Assembly: GCA_902786975.1 (NCBI GenBank) | Contig: CADAES010000016.1 | Coordinates: forward strand, 1 to 62,896 | Source: an uncultured Ruminococcus sp. | GTDB lineage: Bacteria; Bacillota; Clostridia; Oscillospirales; Ruminococcaceae | Length of the DNA: 62,896 bases | Direction of reading: 5' to 3' | Shown: in pieces, positions 7,680-16,094 of the stretch | Numbering within the stretch: the stretch's first letter is position 1 | How the letters are laid out: each line of letters begins with the position of its first letter | Notes under the pieces: generated by a model | Databases searched by the model: none | Seen by the model: the letters and a program-made list of their open reading frames with translations, nothing else | Told to the model about the DNA's origin: nothing | Made by a program: the position numbers and the translations under genes

Positions 7680-9104
7680 ATGAAAAAACAGTTTACTTCA
7701 GCTATCGTTTCTATTCTTGCAGCAGCCTTTATGATGACAGGCTGCGGAAGCTCGGCAGACAGCGTTAAGGACACAGGCGCTGCGGCTGACTCACAGGCTC
7801 AGGTTACAACGGTATCCACAGCGGAAAGCTCACAGGCTGAAACTACCACAGCAGCCGAAGAAAGCTCGCAGGCTGAAACGACCACAGCAGCCGAGGAAAG
7901 CTCGCAGGCTGAAACGACCACAGCAGCCGAAGAAAGCTCACAGGCTGAAACGACCACAAAATCAGAAGAAAGCCCGCAGGCTGAAACAACTACAACAGCC
8001 AAGCAGCCTGCACAGACAGAGACAACTACGCAGGCACAGCAAAAGTCCGCACAGACCACTGCACAGACAACGACTGCTGCCACAGCTAAAAAGGCAGAAA
8101 ACAAAGCCGCACCCGCAAAGACCGGAAGGATATCCGACAGCTACAAGAAATACAAGGAGCTGAAGCTCAGCGGAAAAGAGAAGGACAAGATCACCACGAC
8201 CGATTTCTGCTACATCGAGTCGGACAAGTATGTTCTGTTTATGGAAAAGGATCTTGTGATCCCGGGAGATTTCAAAAAGAATTTCGACGCTATAATCAAC
8301 AGCCTTGAAAAGTACACCGGACTTTCTTACTGCCCCGACAGCTATGACTACACGGAAACTATCGACTTTGCACGGAGCAAGTACGGCTTCAACCCGTGGG
8401 AGGGAATGGACTACGGCAAGAAGATACCTATCGAGCTTATCGTTGACAGAAAGGACGAGGGGCTTATCTCCTGTGCGTGCAGCCAGTTCGTTACGCTGGA
8501 GCTGAATGCGATGTACACCGACGAGCTGTGGAACTCCGTTCCGTCTTACAGGGACAACACCAGCTGGAAGCGCTACAGCTTCATCGACTACCACAGCGTA
8601 GCTCACGAGCTCACCCACGCTATCACAGAAAGAAGCGCCTCGCTGACCAAGATAATGGCAGAGGGCAGCGCCGATTACTATGCAAAGAAGGTCCTCGGGG
8701 ATCTCATAAAGGTAAAGGGAATGACCAAGGATATGAAAAGATCTCTCGAAGTAAGTCAGATGCTGAAATGGGACCTTCCCGAGAAGATAACGGCTGCCAA
8801 TGCCGAAAAGGTATTCCTCAGGGACTATTCCGAGATATCGTCCGCAGACAGGGGAGCTGAATACAGGCTCGGCAGCGAGTTCTGCGACTATCTTGCCAAA
8901 ACACAGGGCAAGGACTTTATGAAGAGGTATATGGATGCGATAAAGGCTGACCCTCAGCTCAGAAACGAGAGCAGACCCAACGAGGGCTACAGAAAAGAGA
9001 TAATGCAAAAGCACATCGGGCTGTTCAAGAAACTCTTTGGCAAGGACGTTTTCACAAAGTTCGGCAGAGATTACAGCAAGTATGAATTGAAAGTCAAGTT
9101 ATGA
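7680..9104 (+). CDS. Putative zinc-metalloprotease lipoprotein with Ser/Gln/Thr repeat linker
   Basis: Residues 1-22 are a lipoprotein signal (basic MKKQ, hydrophobic core, lipobox MTGC with C22). Residues about 45-150 form a low-complexity spacer with a 12-residue unit (SSQAETTTAAEE) repeated about four times, probably spanning the cell wall. The rest is a soluble domain with HELTH at residues 309-313 followed by AEGSADYY (E328), consistent with a zinc-binding HExxH...E metallopeptidase. No family is recognised with confidence. It would be anchored to the outer face of the membrane. It stands alone and ends at a terminator; the substrate is unknown. Confidence 0.85.
   Translation: MKKQFTSAIVSILAAAFMMTGCGSSADSVKDTGAAADSQAQVTTVSTAESSQAETTTAAEESSQAETTTAAEESSQAETTTAAEESSQAETTTKSEESPQAETTTTAKQPAQTETTTQAQQKSAQTTAQTTTAATAKKAENKAAPAKTGRISDSYKKYKELKLSGKEKDKITTTDFCYIESDKYVLFMEKDLVIPGDFKKNFDAIINSLEKYTGLSYCPDSYDYTETIDFARSKYGFNPWEGMDYGKKIPIELIVDRKDEGLISCACSQFVTLELNAMYTDELWNSVPSYRDNTSWKRYSFIDYHSVAHELTHAITERSASLTKIMAEGSADYYAKKVLGDLIKVKGMTKDMKRSLEVSQMLKWDLPEKITAANAEKVFLRDYSEISSADRGAEYRLGSEFCDYLAKTQGKDFMKRYMDAIKADPQLRNESRPNEGYRKEIMQKHIGLFKKLFGKDVFTKFGRDYSKYELKVKL
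7838..7960 (+). repeat. In-frame 36-bp tandem repeat in the lipoprotein linker
   Basis: Near-identical 36-base units starting at AAAGCTCACAGGCTGAAAC encode the S-Q-A-E-T-T-T linker. Their sequence similarity would permit copy-number slippage. Confidence 0.85.
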
Positions 9105-9135
9105 TCTGATCTCAGCTAAACTGTATATGTTTTAT

Positions 9136-9166
9136 CGGGGGCTGTCGTAAAGCCCCCGTTTTTTTA
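9136..9166 (+). terminator. Terminator after the lipoprotein gene
   Basis: CGGGGGCT pairs with AGCCCCCG around a 7-base loop, followed by seven T. It lies between convergent genes. Confidence 0.92.
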
Positions 9167-9185
9167 TCAGCCGTCAGCGGCTGCG

Positions 9186-9950
9186 TTACTGCTTGAAGCG
9201 TGAGAGGAACTGCTTTGTGCGCTCGTTGTGCGTGTTGCCGAACACCTCGTCGGGTGTGCCTTCCTCCACGATAACGCCTTCGTCCATAAAGATAACGTGG
9301 TTCGCTACATCCCTTGCAAACGCCATCTCGTGCGTTACGATGACCATAGTCATCTTTTCCTTTGCAAGCTCTTTTATTACCTTCAGTATCTCTCCCGTAA
9401 GCTCGGGGTCGAGAGCCGACGTCGGCTCGTCAAAAAACAGTATTTTCGGCTTCAGCGCAAGTGCCCTTGCTATCGACACTCTCTGCTGCTGTCCGCCCGA
9501 AAGCTCGCAGGGGTAAGCCTTCTCCTTGCCTTCAAGACCCATTTTCGCAAGAAGCTCCCTCGCCTCGTTCTCAGCCTCCTGTTTCGGCTTTTTGAGAACG
9601 TGTACGGGCGCTTCGGTTATGTTGTGCAAAACGTTGAAGTGCGGGAAAAGGTTAAAGTTCTGGAAAACCAGACCTATCTTCATTCTGATATCACGAAGCT
9701 CCTGCTTTGAGGCGTAGACGATCTTGTTCTTAGCCTCGTCGGTGTGAAACATCTTCGTTCCGTCCACCGTCATTTCACCGCCGTCAGCTTTCTCAAGCTG
9801 GTTTATACAGCGCAGCAGCGTTGATTTTCCGCTTCCTGACGGACCTATGACCGCAACGACCTGTCCCTGTTCGACGTCAAAGGATATGTCCCTGAGGACC
9901 TGGTTGCCGTCAAAGCTCTTAGCGATATTCCTGATCTCTAAAATAGCCAA
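9186..9950 (-). CDS. glnQ: Polar amino-acid ABC transporter, ATP-binding protein
   Basis: This ATPase powers uptake of a polar amino acid with the permease encoded just upstream. Walker A GPSGSGKST, Q-loop FQNFNLFPHFNVLHNI, signature LSGGQQQR and Walker B ILFFDEPTSALDPE are all present in 255 residues. The TTG at 9950 (MAILEIRN) is preferred because AAGGAGG lies eight bases before it; another in-frame TTG at 9956 is too close to that site. It lies 13 bases after the permease gene. No periplasmic binding protein gene is present here, so ligand (glutamine, cystine or other) cannot be named; glnQ is a family label. Confidence 0.92.
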   Translation of the reverse strand: MAILEIRNIAKSFDGNQVLRDISFDVEQGQVVAVIGPSGSGKSTLLRCINQLEKADGGEMTVDGTKMFHTDEAKNKIVYASKQELRDIRMKIGLVFQNFNLFPHFNVLHNITEAPVHVLKKPKQEAENEARELLAKMGLEGKEKAYPCELSGGQQQRVSIARALALKPKILFFDEPTSALDPELTGEILKVIKELAKEKMTMVIVTHEMAFARDVANHVIFMDEGVIVEEGTPDEVFGNTHNERTKQFLSRFKQ

Positions 9951-9963
9951 CTGCAAGTCCTCC

Positions 9964-10680
9964 TTACGTTTTGTAATAGTTGAATTTCTTTTCGATGACC
10001 GAGAAAAGGATCGTTACTATGGCGTTGAGCACAAAGTAGAACAAGCCTGCGATGAACAGCGGGATTATCGAGCTGTAGGTGTTCATCTGCTGTTTTGCCT
10101 TCATGGTTATCTCGGCGTAGGCGATCACGTTTGCAAGCGATGTGTCCTTGACGAGTGTGATGACCTCGTTGGCAGTAGCAGGGATGACCCGCTTTGTGAC
10201 CTGCGGGAGAATGATGCGCAAAAACGTCTGCATCTTTGTCATACCGAGCATTGAAGCCGCTTCGTACTGACCTCTGGGGATAGAGTCAACACCGCCTCTG
10301 AATATCTCCGCAAAGTACGCCGCATAGTTGAGCACGAAAGCAACGCACAGCGCCGTGAACATATAGCTGTCGCTTCGTGTGTCGATGTTGTTGATAAAGC
10401 TTGCGAACAAGCCTGTCGTGCCGTCGTTTGCGAAATTGGCTTTGAGCATAGGCACAGCGTAGTAGATAGCGATTATCTGGAGCATCAGCGGAGTGCCCCT
10501 CATTACGAGTATGTAGAAATTCGTCAGCCACGCAACGGGCTTGAAACGGCACTTTTTGAGCATCGTAACGAGCATGCCCGCAGGTATGGCGAACAGCAGA
10601 GTCACAGCAAACAGCTTCAGAGTATTAGGCAGGTAGTCCAACAGGATACCTGTCACTTTTTTTACAGCTTCCAAATCCAT
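9964..10680 (-). CDS. Polar amino-acid ABC transporter, permease
   Basis: A His/Glu/Gln/Arg/opine-family inner-membrane permease of 238 residues with about five hydrophobic spans. Hallmarks are VMRGTPLMLQ and the EAA loop near the C terminus (YAAYFAEIFRGGVDSIPRGQYEAASMLG). The start at 10680 (MDLEAVKK) follows a GGTGGTG site by five bases; a longer frame to 10710 has no site. A strong promoter lies 36 bases upstream. With the ATPase gene it forms a two-gene unit missing its solute-binding protein, which may be encoded elsewhere. Confidence 0.92.
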   Translation of the reverse strand: MDLEAVKKVTGILLDYLPNTLKLFAVTLLFAIPAGMLVTMLKKCRFKPVAWLTNFYILVMRGTPLMLQIIAIYYAVPMLKANFANDGTTGLFASFINNIDTRSDSYMFTALCVAFVLNYAAYFAEIFRGGVDSIPRGQYEAASMLGMTKMQTFLRIILPQVTKRVIPATANEVITLVKDTSLANVIAYAEITMKAKQQMNTYSSIIPLFIAGLFYFVLNAIVTILFSVIEKKFNYYKT

Positions 10681-10715
10681 TTTTACACCACCGGGTTTTA
10701 TTTTAAACAATTAGT

Positions 10716-10744
10716 ATTATACTATATTAATGTGATAATGTCAA
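10716..10744 (-). promoter_or_regulatory. Sigma-A promoter of the amino-acid ABC operon
   Basis: Minus-strand TTGACA and TATAAT are separated by 17 bases, a consensus match, just upstream of the permease gene. Confidence 0.9.
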
Positions 10745-10749
10745 TCCGC

Positions 10750-10915
10750 TGATAGAGGTAAGAACGCTTCGCTTTCAGAAGCAAGAGCATTCTTTTGGGG
10801 GCTTTCCGGTCGCCCCCAAACCCCTTCGGACAGATACTTATAATATGATAGGAACAAAAACATAACGGTCAAGCTTGCCGCCCGGGCATCTTACCTCTTA
10901 CATCTTATCTCTTGC
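10750..10915. repeat. Compound intergenic repeat
   Basis: Contains GAGGTAAGAACGCTTCGCTT followed by TCAGAAGCAAGAG, also found at 14009-14051 and three times at 50140-50300. Next is a hairpin TTTGGGGGC/GCCCCCAAA with CCCCTTCGGAC, which is the reverse complement of 45811-45850. It ends with a minus-strand TAAGANN array (CTTACCTCTTACATCTTATC). No gene is seen between the permease promoter and the rpsT terminator. Confidence 0.75.
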
Positions 10916-10917
10916 CA

Positions 10918-10948
10918 CTAAAAAAGCCGCCCGAAACGGACGGCTTTG
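10918..10948 (-). terminator. Terminator of rpsT
   Basis: On the minus strand AAGCCGTCCG pairs with CGGGCGGCTT, followed by TTTTT, 12 bases after the rpsT stop. Confidence 0.92.
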
Positions 10949-10960
10949 CGGTTATTCTTT

Positions 10961-11212
10961 TCAACCAAGCTTCTTAGCGAGCTGTGACTTCTTTCTTGCT
11001 GCCTTGTTCTTGTGCATGATGCCCTTAGAGCAAGCCATGTCTACCTTCTTGATAGCAGTTCTTACGACCTCAGCCTTGTTCTCGGCATTGTCGTTTACTG
11101 CTGCGTCAGCCTTCTTGAGAGCTGTCTTGAGGTCAGACTTGATAGCCTTGTTTCTAGCTGTTCTTGTAGCGATGACCTTAACTCTCTTCTTAGCAGATTT
11201 GATGTTTGGCAT
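10961..11212 (-). CDS. rpsT: 30S ribosomal protein S20
   Basis: An 83-residue, very basic, alanine/lysine-rich helical protein starting [17 protein letters not shown] and containing [15 protein letters not shown], the S20 pattern; it binds 16S rRNA in the small subunit. An AGGAGGTGTCGGT site precedes the ATG. It is monocistronic, between its own promoter and terminator, and divergent from gpr. The rpsT-gpr neighbourhood is common in Firmicutes. Confidence 0.97.
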   Translation of the reverse strand: MPNIKSAKKRVKVIATRTARNKAIKSDLKTALKKADAAVNDNAENKAEVVRTAIKKVDMACSKGIMHKNKAARKKSQLAKKLG

Positions 11213-11312
11213 ACCGACACCTCCTGAATGTATAAATTCGCACTTATTTGGATAAGTTAGCTACAGACTGAGAGGAGATGCAGCTACCCTTAATAAACAA
11301 GCCTTGCATTAT

Positions 11313-11341
11313 ATTTTAGCACATCTGACGCAGGATTGCAA
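11313..11341 (-). promoter_or_regulatory. Promoter of rpsT
   Basis: Minus-strand TTGCAA and TAAAAT with a 17-base spacer, about 100 bases upstream of rpsT. A second TATAAT-like box overlaps it. Confidence 0.7.
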
Positions 11342-11445
11342 GCTTTTTCTCAAAAAAAATCAACGAATTTTACAATTACATTTTTCTGCCTTATGGACAG
11401 TATGCACTAAAATACATACAAAATACCGAAAAAGGGGAAATTTCT

Positions 11446-12276
11446 ATGACTATTCGCACCGATCTCGCCGCCGAGGTCATATCCGGGGCAGACATATCCG
11501 ACGAAAGCGGGGTAAGCTCGCAGACGGTCGTGAACGACCGTGCAAGACTTGAGATACAAAGGGTCAGCATTCTTTCCGAAAACGCAGCCCGTGAGCTTGG
11601 CAAGCCCGTCGGGAGATATGTCACTGTGAGAATGACTGACAGCGGGATAGACAGCTACAGCGATGTTATGCAGCTTCGCACAGAGCTTATCGCCGACGAG
11701 ATACGCTCGCTCGCAGGCGGTGCAGGGAGCATACTTGTTGCCGGGCTTGGAAATCCCGCTATCACGCCCGATGCCGTCGGACCTCTTTGCGCTGACAGGG
11801 TGTTTGCCACACGCCACATAAGACAGCTTGCAGCCGAGCTTGACACGGGGGAGCTGACCGAGGTGAGCGTTATCCGCCCCGGGGTACTCGGGCAGACGGG
11901 CATCGAAGCGAGCGACCTTGTCAAAGCCGTTTGCAGCCGTGTCGGTGCGGACACCGTCATCGCAGTCGATGCGCTTGCCTGCGGTGAAACGGAAAATCTC
12001 GGGCGCACCGTTCAGCTGACCGATACAGGCATCTCACCCGGAAGCGGCGTTGCAAATTCACGCAAGGAGCTTTCGCAAAGGACACTCGGGGCACGGTGTA
12101 TCGCCGTGGGGATACCGACGGTCATCGACTACGGCACGGGCGGGGAAGCGATGATGGTGACGCCAAGGAGCGTTGACAAACTCGTCAGCAATGGCGCAGA
12201 GTATATCGCTATGGCGGTAAATCTCGCCTTTCAGCCGTCGCTGAGCTTCGAGGATCTGCGCTCGCTGGTCGATTAG
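11446..12276 (+). CDS. gpr: GPR endopeptidase, spore germination protease
   Basis: GPR (peptidase family A25) degrades small acid-soluble spore proteins when a spore germinates. The 276-residue protein starts MTIRTDLAAEV, containing the RTDLA processing-type motif. It has VAGLGNPAITPDAVGP near residue 100, RPGVLGQTGIEASDLV and AVDALACGETENLGRTVQLT with the conserved acidic residues. It is slightly shorter than Bacillus GPR (about 370), as in other Clostridia. AAAGGGG precedes the ATG. No sigma-G promoter could be assigned with confidence. Its presence suggests at least a vestigial sporulation programme. Confidence 0.93.
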   Translation: MTIRTDLAAEVISGADISDESGVSSQTVVNDRARLEIQRVSILSENAARELGKPVGRYVTVRMTDSGIDSYSDVMQLRTELIADEIRSLAGGAGSILVAGLGNPAITPDAVGPLCADRVFATRHIRQLAAELDTGELTEVSVIRPGVLGQTGIEASDLVKAVCSRVGADTVIAVDALACGETENLGRTVQLTDTGISPGSGVANSRKELSQRTLGARCIAVGIPTVIDYGTGGEAMMVTPRSVDKLVSNGAEYIAMAVNLAFQPSLSFEDLRSLVD

Positions 12277-12425
12277 AGGCCAGGGAAAAAGAGCAGACGT
12301 GGAGTTTTGTGAATGAACGACTCCCGCAAATTACATTAAACGTTGCTTTGACTATCATATAATTATCACATTCGGCGGTATAATAAAGATATGTTGAAAA
12401 TCAATCGAACTGGAGGATTTCTATT

Positions 12426-13859
12426 ATGAATGATTTTAATAACAACTACTACGACGTTAACAACCCCAACCGCACCGCCGGCAGGAATTATCCGGCTTCC
12501 GATATGCAGTCGGGATATAAAAGCTATTACGACAACAGAGGTTATACGAGCTACAGACAAAGCGACAGCTCCAGCGAGTTCTACTATTCCCCGAAAAAGC
12601 CAAAGTCCTCAAAGGGCAAGAAGGTGCTCACCGGTATCGTTGCTATCCTCAGCGTTATCGCTATCGGTACGACCTCTATCGTCGGCTATACGCTCATTAC
12701 CGGAAGCAATCCCGTAAGCACCAACGCTTCTGCTTCAAAAAGCGACAAGTCCGACAGCTCTGAGGACTCTAAGGACAGCGACAGCTCTGAGGCTGTTGAC
12801 AGGTCTAATCTTCCGACGATCGCTCAGCTCTCCACCCCGAAGGACGCTATGTCTATCCCGGACATCGTTGACAAGGTGTCTCCGTCGGTGGTCGGCATCT
12901 CCTGCATCCTCTCACAGGGCACTGCAACGGGAAGCGGTATCGTTATGAGCAAGGACGGCTACATCATCACCAACGCTCACGTTGTTGACGGTGCAAAGTC
13001 GGTGTCGGTGCTTCTGCCAAAGACCTACGCAAAGGATAAGAATACCAAGGAGGAAGACCTCACATACAAGGCAACTATCGTCGGTAAGGATACTCAGACG
13101 GATATCGCCGTGCTGAAGATAGACGCTAAGGACCTTGTAGCCTGCGAGTTCGGCAAGTCCTCCGAGGTCAAGGTCGGAGAGGTGTCGATAGTTATCGGCA
13201 ACCCGCTCGGATTCTCGCTTGCAAACTCCGTAACATCGGGCATCATCTCGGCTAAGGACAGAGTTCTCACCGTGCAGGACAGAACGATGAACCTTATCCA
13301 GACGGACGCTTCCATAAACAACGGTAACTCGGGCGGACCGCTTATCAACGCCTACGGACAGGTAATAGGCATCACCTCCGCAAAGGTTTCCTCGACATAC
13401 GGCGAGGGTCTGGGATTTGCTATCCCTATCGACGAGGCTATGCCGATAATCAAGTCGCTTATGGAAAACGGCTTTGTAAAGAGACCGAGCCTCGGCGTTA
13501 CCGGCAGGAACATTTCCGCTACTTATTCAGAGTATTACAACGTTCCGAGAGGATACCAGGTAGTGAGCGTCATCAAGGGAAGCGGTGCAGAGAAAGCAGG
13601 CGTGCAGAAGAACGATATCATAATCGGTATCAACGATACGTCGATAAGCACGCTTTCGGAACTCAACGCAATCAAGAACAAGTGCAAGGTCGGCGACACA
13701 GTCAAGCTCACAGTATACAGAGACGGCAAGATGATAGACCTGCAGGTCAAGCTCGACGAGGCTTCAAACGCCGAGAGCGACGACTCACAGCAGGAGGATT
13801 ACAGCCAGAGGTACAAGAGCTACAGCGACCTGTTCAGAGATTATATGAACAACTTTTGA
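12426..13859 (+). CDS. htrA: HtrA/DegP-like serine protease with PDZ domain
   Basis: Membrane-anchored quality-control protease acting outside the cell. Residues 1-60 are a Tyr/Asn/Ser-rich cytoplasmic tail, about 64-90 a single transmembrane helix, then a Ser/Asp linker. The trypsin-like domain has H185 (TNAHVV), D226 (TDIAVL) and S302 (GNSGGP). A PDZ domain occupies about 360-450 (GYQVVSVIKGSGAEKAGVQK). A short acidic Tyr/Gln-rich tail follows. The start is set by GGAGGATTTCTATT. It is monocistronic and followed by a terminator. A CssRS-like stress control is typical of the family but no site is seen. Confidence 0.96.
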   Translation: MNDFNNNYYDVNNPNRTAGRNYPASDMQSGYKSYYDNRGYTSYRQSDSSSEFYYSPKKPKSSKGKKVLTGIVAILSVIAIGTTSIVGYTLITGSNPVSTNASASKSDKSDSSEDSKDSDSSEAVDRSNLPTIAQLSTPKDAMSIPDIVDKVSPSVVGISCILSQGTATGSGIVMSKDGYIITNAHVVDGAKSVSVLLPKTYAKDKNTKEEDLTYKATIVGKDTQTDIAVLKIDAKDLVACEFGKSSEVKVGEVSIVIGNPLGFSLANSVTSGIISAKDRVLTVQDRTMNLIQTDASINNGNSGGPLINAYGQVIGITSAKVSSTYGEGLGFAIPIDEAMPIIKSLMENGFVKRPSLGVTGRNISATYSEYYNVPRGYQVVSVIKGSGAEKAGVQKNDIIIGINDTSISTLSELNAIKNKCKVGDTVKLTVYRDGKMIDLQVKLDEASNAESDDSQQEDYSQRYKSYSDLFRDYMNNF

Positions 13860-13881
13860 TACTATACTATATTAAAGAGAA

Positions 13882-13917
13882 AAGAGCCGTGCAGAAATGT
13901 ACGGCTCTTAACTTTTC
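13882..13917 (+). terminator. Terminator after htrA
   Basis: AGAGCCGT pairs with ACGGCTCT around a GCAGAAATGT loop, followed by TAACTTTTC. Confidence 0.85.
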
Positions 13918-13920
13918 AGA

Positions 13921-14116
13921 TATTGAAAATAAGAGGCAAGAGATAAGAACCAGAGGCAAAAAGCAAGATACTGTTAAGGCTGGTTTGTCGTGTGATAACA
14001 CATTTTCTTGTCTCTTGCTTCTAGAAGCGAAGCGTTCTTGCTTCCAGCGGCGCACCGCAATTATTCACTATTCACTTTTCACTATTCTTTATTCATTGAG
14101 CCGATGTAATCGGCGT
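13921..14116. repeat. Compound heptamer/hairpin repeat between htrA and the desulfurase gene
   Basis: From left: a TAAGANN/GGCAAGA array (13926-13968), then minus-strand GCAAGAACGCTTCGCTTC (14009-14051). Last is a minus-strand NNGAATA array (14058-14100) with its head hairpin CGCCGATTACATCGGC. Read on the minus strand, this head begins directly after the TAA of the gene at 14117. Confidence 0.8.
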
Positions 14117-15235
14117 TTATAGCTCTCTTATCGCATTTGTGAGGGCTTGGACCTGCTGCGGGGTGTTGAACGCTGACGGTGAGAAGCGCACGACGCCTCT
14201 GTCAGTTGTGCCGAGCGTCCGATGTGCAAGCGCTGCGCACTGCAGTCCGCCCCTTAACGCAAAGCCCATTTGCGACAGCCTTTGTGCGGCTTCTTCCGAG
14301 TGCAGCTCCCCGACGTTGAACGCCGTCAGCGGTACCCGCTGCACGCCCTGCTCGTAGATCACCACATTCTTCATTTGCGAGAGCGCCTGCTCAAACTGCG
14401 CACACAGGCGCTTTTCGTGGCGCAGTATCCTCTCGGGAGATGTCTTTTTCACAAAGCGCAGTCCCTCGCCGAGCCCGATTATCCCGACGGTGTTGAGCGT
14501 TCCGCTCTCAAGGCGCTCGGGCAGAAAACCTGTCTGCTCCAGCTCGTTAGACGTCGCACCCGTTCCGCCCTCGATTATCGTGGAGAGTGCGTATCTCCCG
14601 CTGCTGACAAGCAAGCCCGTGCCCGTAGGTCCGTAAAGCGACTTGTGCCCGGCGGCGCAGATAAAGTCCATTCCGTCGTCGAGCGTGATATCCACAAGCC
14701 CCGCAGCCTGCGCAGCATCGACGATAAAACAGATACCGTGCTTTTTGCACATCTGCGCAAGCTCCCTGTACGGCATTATCCTGCCCGTGACGTTTGAAGC
14801 GGCGGTGCAGACGACTGCCCTCGTGTCCTTCCGGATAAGGCTTTCAAAGCCTGCGACAGTCGCTTCGGGGTCGTTGCCCGACTTTGCAACGGAAAAATCC
14901 ACGCCACGCATCTTCCACAAAGCGTAAACAGGCCTTGCGGCGGCGTTGTGCTCGTAGTCCGAAATGATAACGTGCCCGCCAAACTGCGCTACACCCTTTA
15001 TCGCCATGTTCAGCGCATAGGTGCAATTCGGCGTGAATGCGACGTTTTCGACCTGTGCGTGAAAAAAGTCCGCAGCAAGCTGCCTTACATCAAAGACCTT
15101 TGCCGCAGCCTCCCGGGAAAGTCTGTGCCCGCTTCGTCCGGGGTTCCCGCCGAAACGTGTCACCGCAGCAGAGACCGCCTTTGCAACACCCGGGGGCTTG
15201 GGGAAGCTTGTCGCAGAGTTGTCAAAGTTTATCAT
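14117..15235 (-). CDS. Cysteine desulfurase-like class V aminotransferase
   Basis: A PLP enzyme of 372 residues with MINFDNSATSFPKP at the start, VDAAQAAGLVDI, and the Schiff-base lysine in AAGHKSLYGPTG (about residue 195). The C-terminal LRGGLQCAALAH holds the likely persulfide cysteine. The pattern matches the EF2568/TIGR01977 type rather than IscS or SufS. It would remove sulfur (or selenium) from cysteine (selenocysteine) and pass it to an acceptor. Its ATG overlaps the stop of the DUF3343 gene by four bases (ATGA), so the two are coupled and DUF3343 is the natural carrier candidate. The true substrate is uncertain. Confidence 0.88.
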   Translation of the reverse strand: MINFDNSATSFPKPPGVAKAVSAAVTRFGGNPGRSGHRLSREAAAKVFDVRQLAADFFHAQVENVAFTPNCTYALNMAIKGVAQFGGHVIISDYEHNAAARPVYALWKMRGVDFSVAKSGNDPEATVAGFESLIRKDTRAVVCTAASNVTGRIMPYRELAQMCKKHGICFIVDAAQAAGLVDITLDDGMDFICAAGHKSLYGPTGTGLLVSSGRYALSTIIEGGTGATSNELEQTGFLPERLESGTLNTVGIIGLGEGLRFVKKTSPERILRHEKRLCAQFEQALSQMKNVVIYEQGVQRVPLTAFNVGELHSEEAAQRLSQMGFALRGGLQCAALAHRTLGTTDRGVVRFSPSAFNTPQQVQALTNAIREL

Positions 15236-15465
15236 AGCCGTTTCTCCCGCTGGACCTGCGACACGCTTTTATAAGGTATGCTCAGTTCGTCGAGCAGGGC
15301 AGTCAGCCTCTGCGGCGGTTCCTTTGCCCGGATCGAGTACCCGCACCCGGAGCCGGAGTTCTTATCGGTCTTTTCTATCTCACAGTAGATACCCCGTGCG
15401 TTGAGCAGCTTTTTGGCTTTCATCGCATAGGTTATCGAGGTCATTGATACAAGAGTAAATTTCAA
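15232..15465 (-). CDS. DUF3343 family protein, putative sulfur/selenium carrier
   Basis: A small soluble protein (77 residues) beginning MKFTLVSMTSITYAMKAKKL with a central SGCGYSIRA motif. That pattern, a lone cysteine followed by GY, is typical of DUF3343. TTG at 15465 is chosen as start because AAAGGAG ends eight bases before it; the in-frame TTG at 15483 would contain that site. Translation is coupled to the downstream desulfurase. In other Clostridia DUF3343 proteins occur with desulfurases and selenium genes, hence a carrier role is proposed by association only. Confidence 0.8.
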   Translation of the reverse strand: MKFTLVSMTSITYAMKAKKLLNARGIYCEIEKTDKNSGSGCGYSIRAKEPPQRLTALLDELSIPYKSVSQVQREKRL

Positions 15466-15483
15466 TATCGCTGCTCCTTTCAA

Positions 15484-15930
15484 ATAAAATAATCATATGC
15501 GCCTGTTGTATAGTATGCACAAGACGAGTGAATAGTGAATAACGCCTCCGGCCATCTTGCTTCAAAACGCTGAAGTTTGTTTGTACAAATCGCCCTAAAC
15601 AGAGTAATGATACTTGCACGGATATACGTTTTTAAATGGATACCGTGTAAACAAATTGTGTACAATGTGCCATTGGGCACGTCCCGAAGGCGATTTTTTA
15701 TGCTATTTTCAACAAATTTGGTCAAACCTATTGACAAATTGATTATTATGGAGTATACTATCCATTGTTGACAGCATAATTGTTGTTAATTGTATCTCAA
15801 AATCTGATTTTTAATGGTTTTTCTTTTGTCAAATGTTCAATTAGTAAAATAAGTTAAACATTTTGGCTAAAATATCCGAATGGAAGCTCTGTTTTTAGCA
15901 GAATGCACAAACTTCAAAAAACTTTGCAAA
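15484..15930 (+). other. AT-rich gene-free stretch with an orphan promoter
   Basis: No convincing gene. A consensus promoter lies at 15731-15759 (TTGACA, 17 bases, TATACT) and would start a transcript near 15766. It has no ORF behind it: either a small RNA or a second, 330-base leader for the pilin gene. A GTGCC-ATT-GGGCAC hairpin lies upstream near 15668. A short NNGAATA remnant (GTGAATAGTGAATAA) is at 15526-15541. Confidence 0.6.
15731..15759 (+). promoter_or_regulatory. Orphan consensus promoter
   Basis: TTGACA (15731) and TATACT (15754) are separated by 17 bases; the element begins TTGACAAATTGA, similar to the pilin promoter 206 bases downstream. Confidence 0.7.
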
Positions 15931-15936
15931 AAACTA

Positions 15937-15964
15937 TTGACAAATCGAATATTTTGAGTATAAT
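15937..15964 (+). promoter_or_regulatory. Promoter of the first pilin gene
   Basis: TTGACA and TATAAT separated by 16 bases; the start TTGACAAATCGA resembles the promoters at 15731 and 17372. Confidence 0.88.
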
Positions 15965-15969
15965 AAGAA

Positions 15970-16066
15970 TCAAGCTAAGGAACACAAAACAACTTAGCTG
16001 CTGACATGGGGGTCAGCACTGATCTACGGAAAGTTCATTGCATATTGGGGTGCAATGCTTTTAATA
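15970..16066 (+). promoter_or_regulatory. Structured leader of the first pilin gene
   Basis: Three consecutive hairpins can be folded: AGCTAAG/CTTAGCT, then GCTGAC-ATGGGG-GTCAGC, then CATTGCA-TATTGGGG-TGCAATG. G-rich apical loops recur, and ATTGGGG plus TACGG also occur in the leader of the second pilin gene. It does not match the c-di-GMP riboswitch consensus. A regulatory role is inferred from structure only. Confidence 0.55.
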
Positions 16067-16094
16067 ATTAAATTTTATTATGGAGGGATTTTCT

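Noticed and set aside
15970-16066. c-di-GMP-II riboswitch upstream of a pilin gene
   Set aside because: Expected by analogy with Clostridioides, but the conserved core is not present in the sequence.
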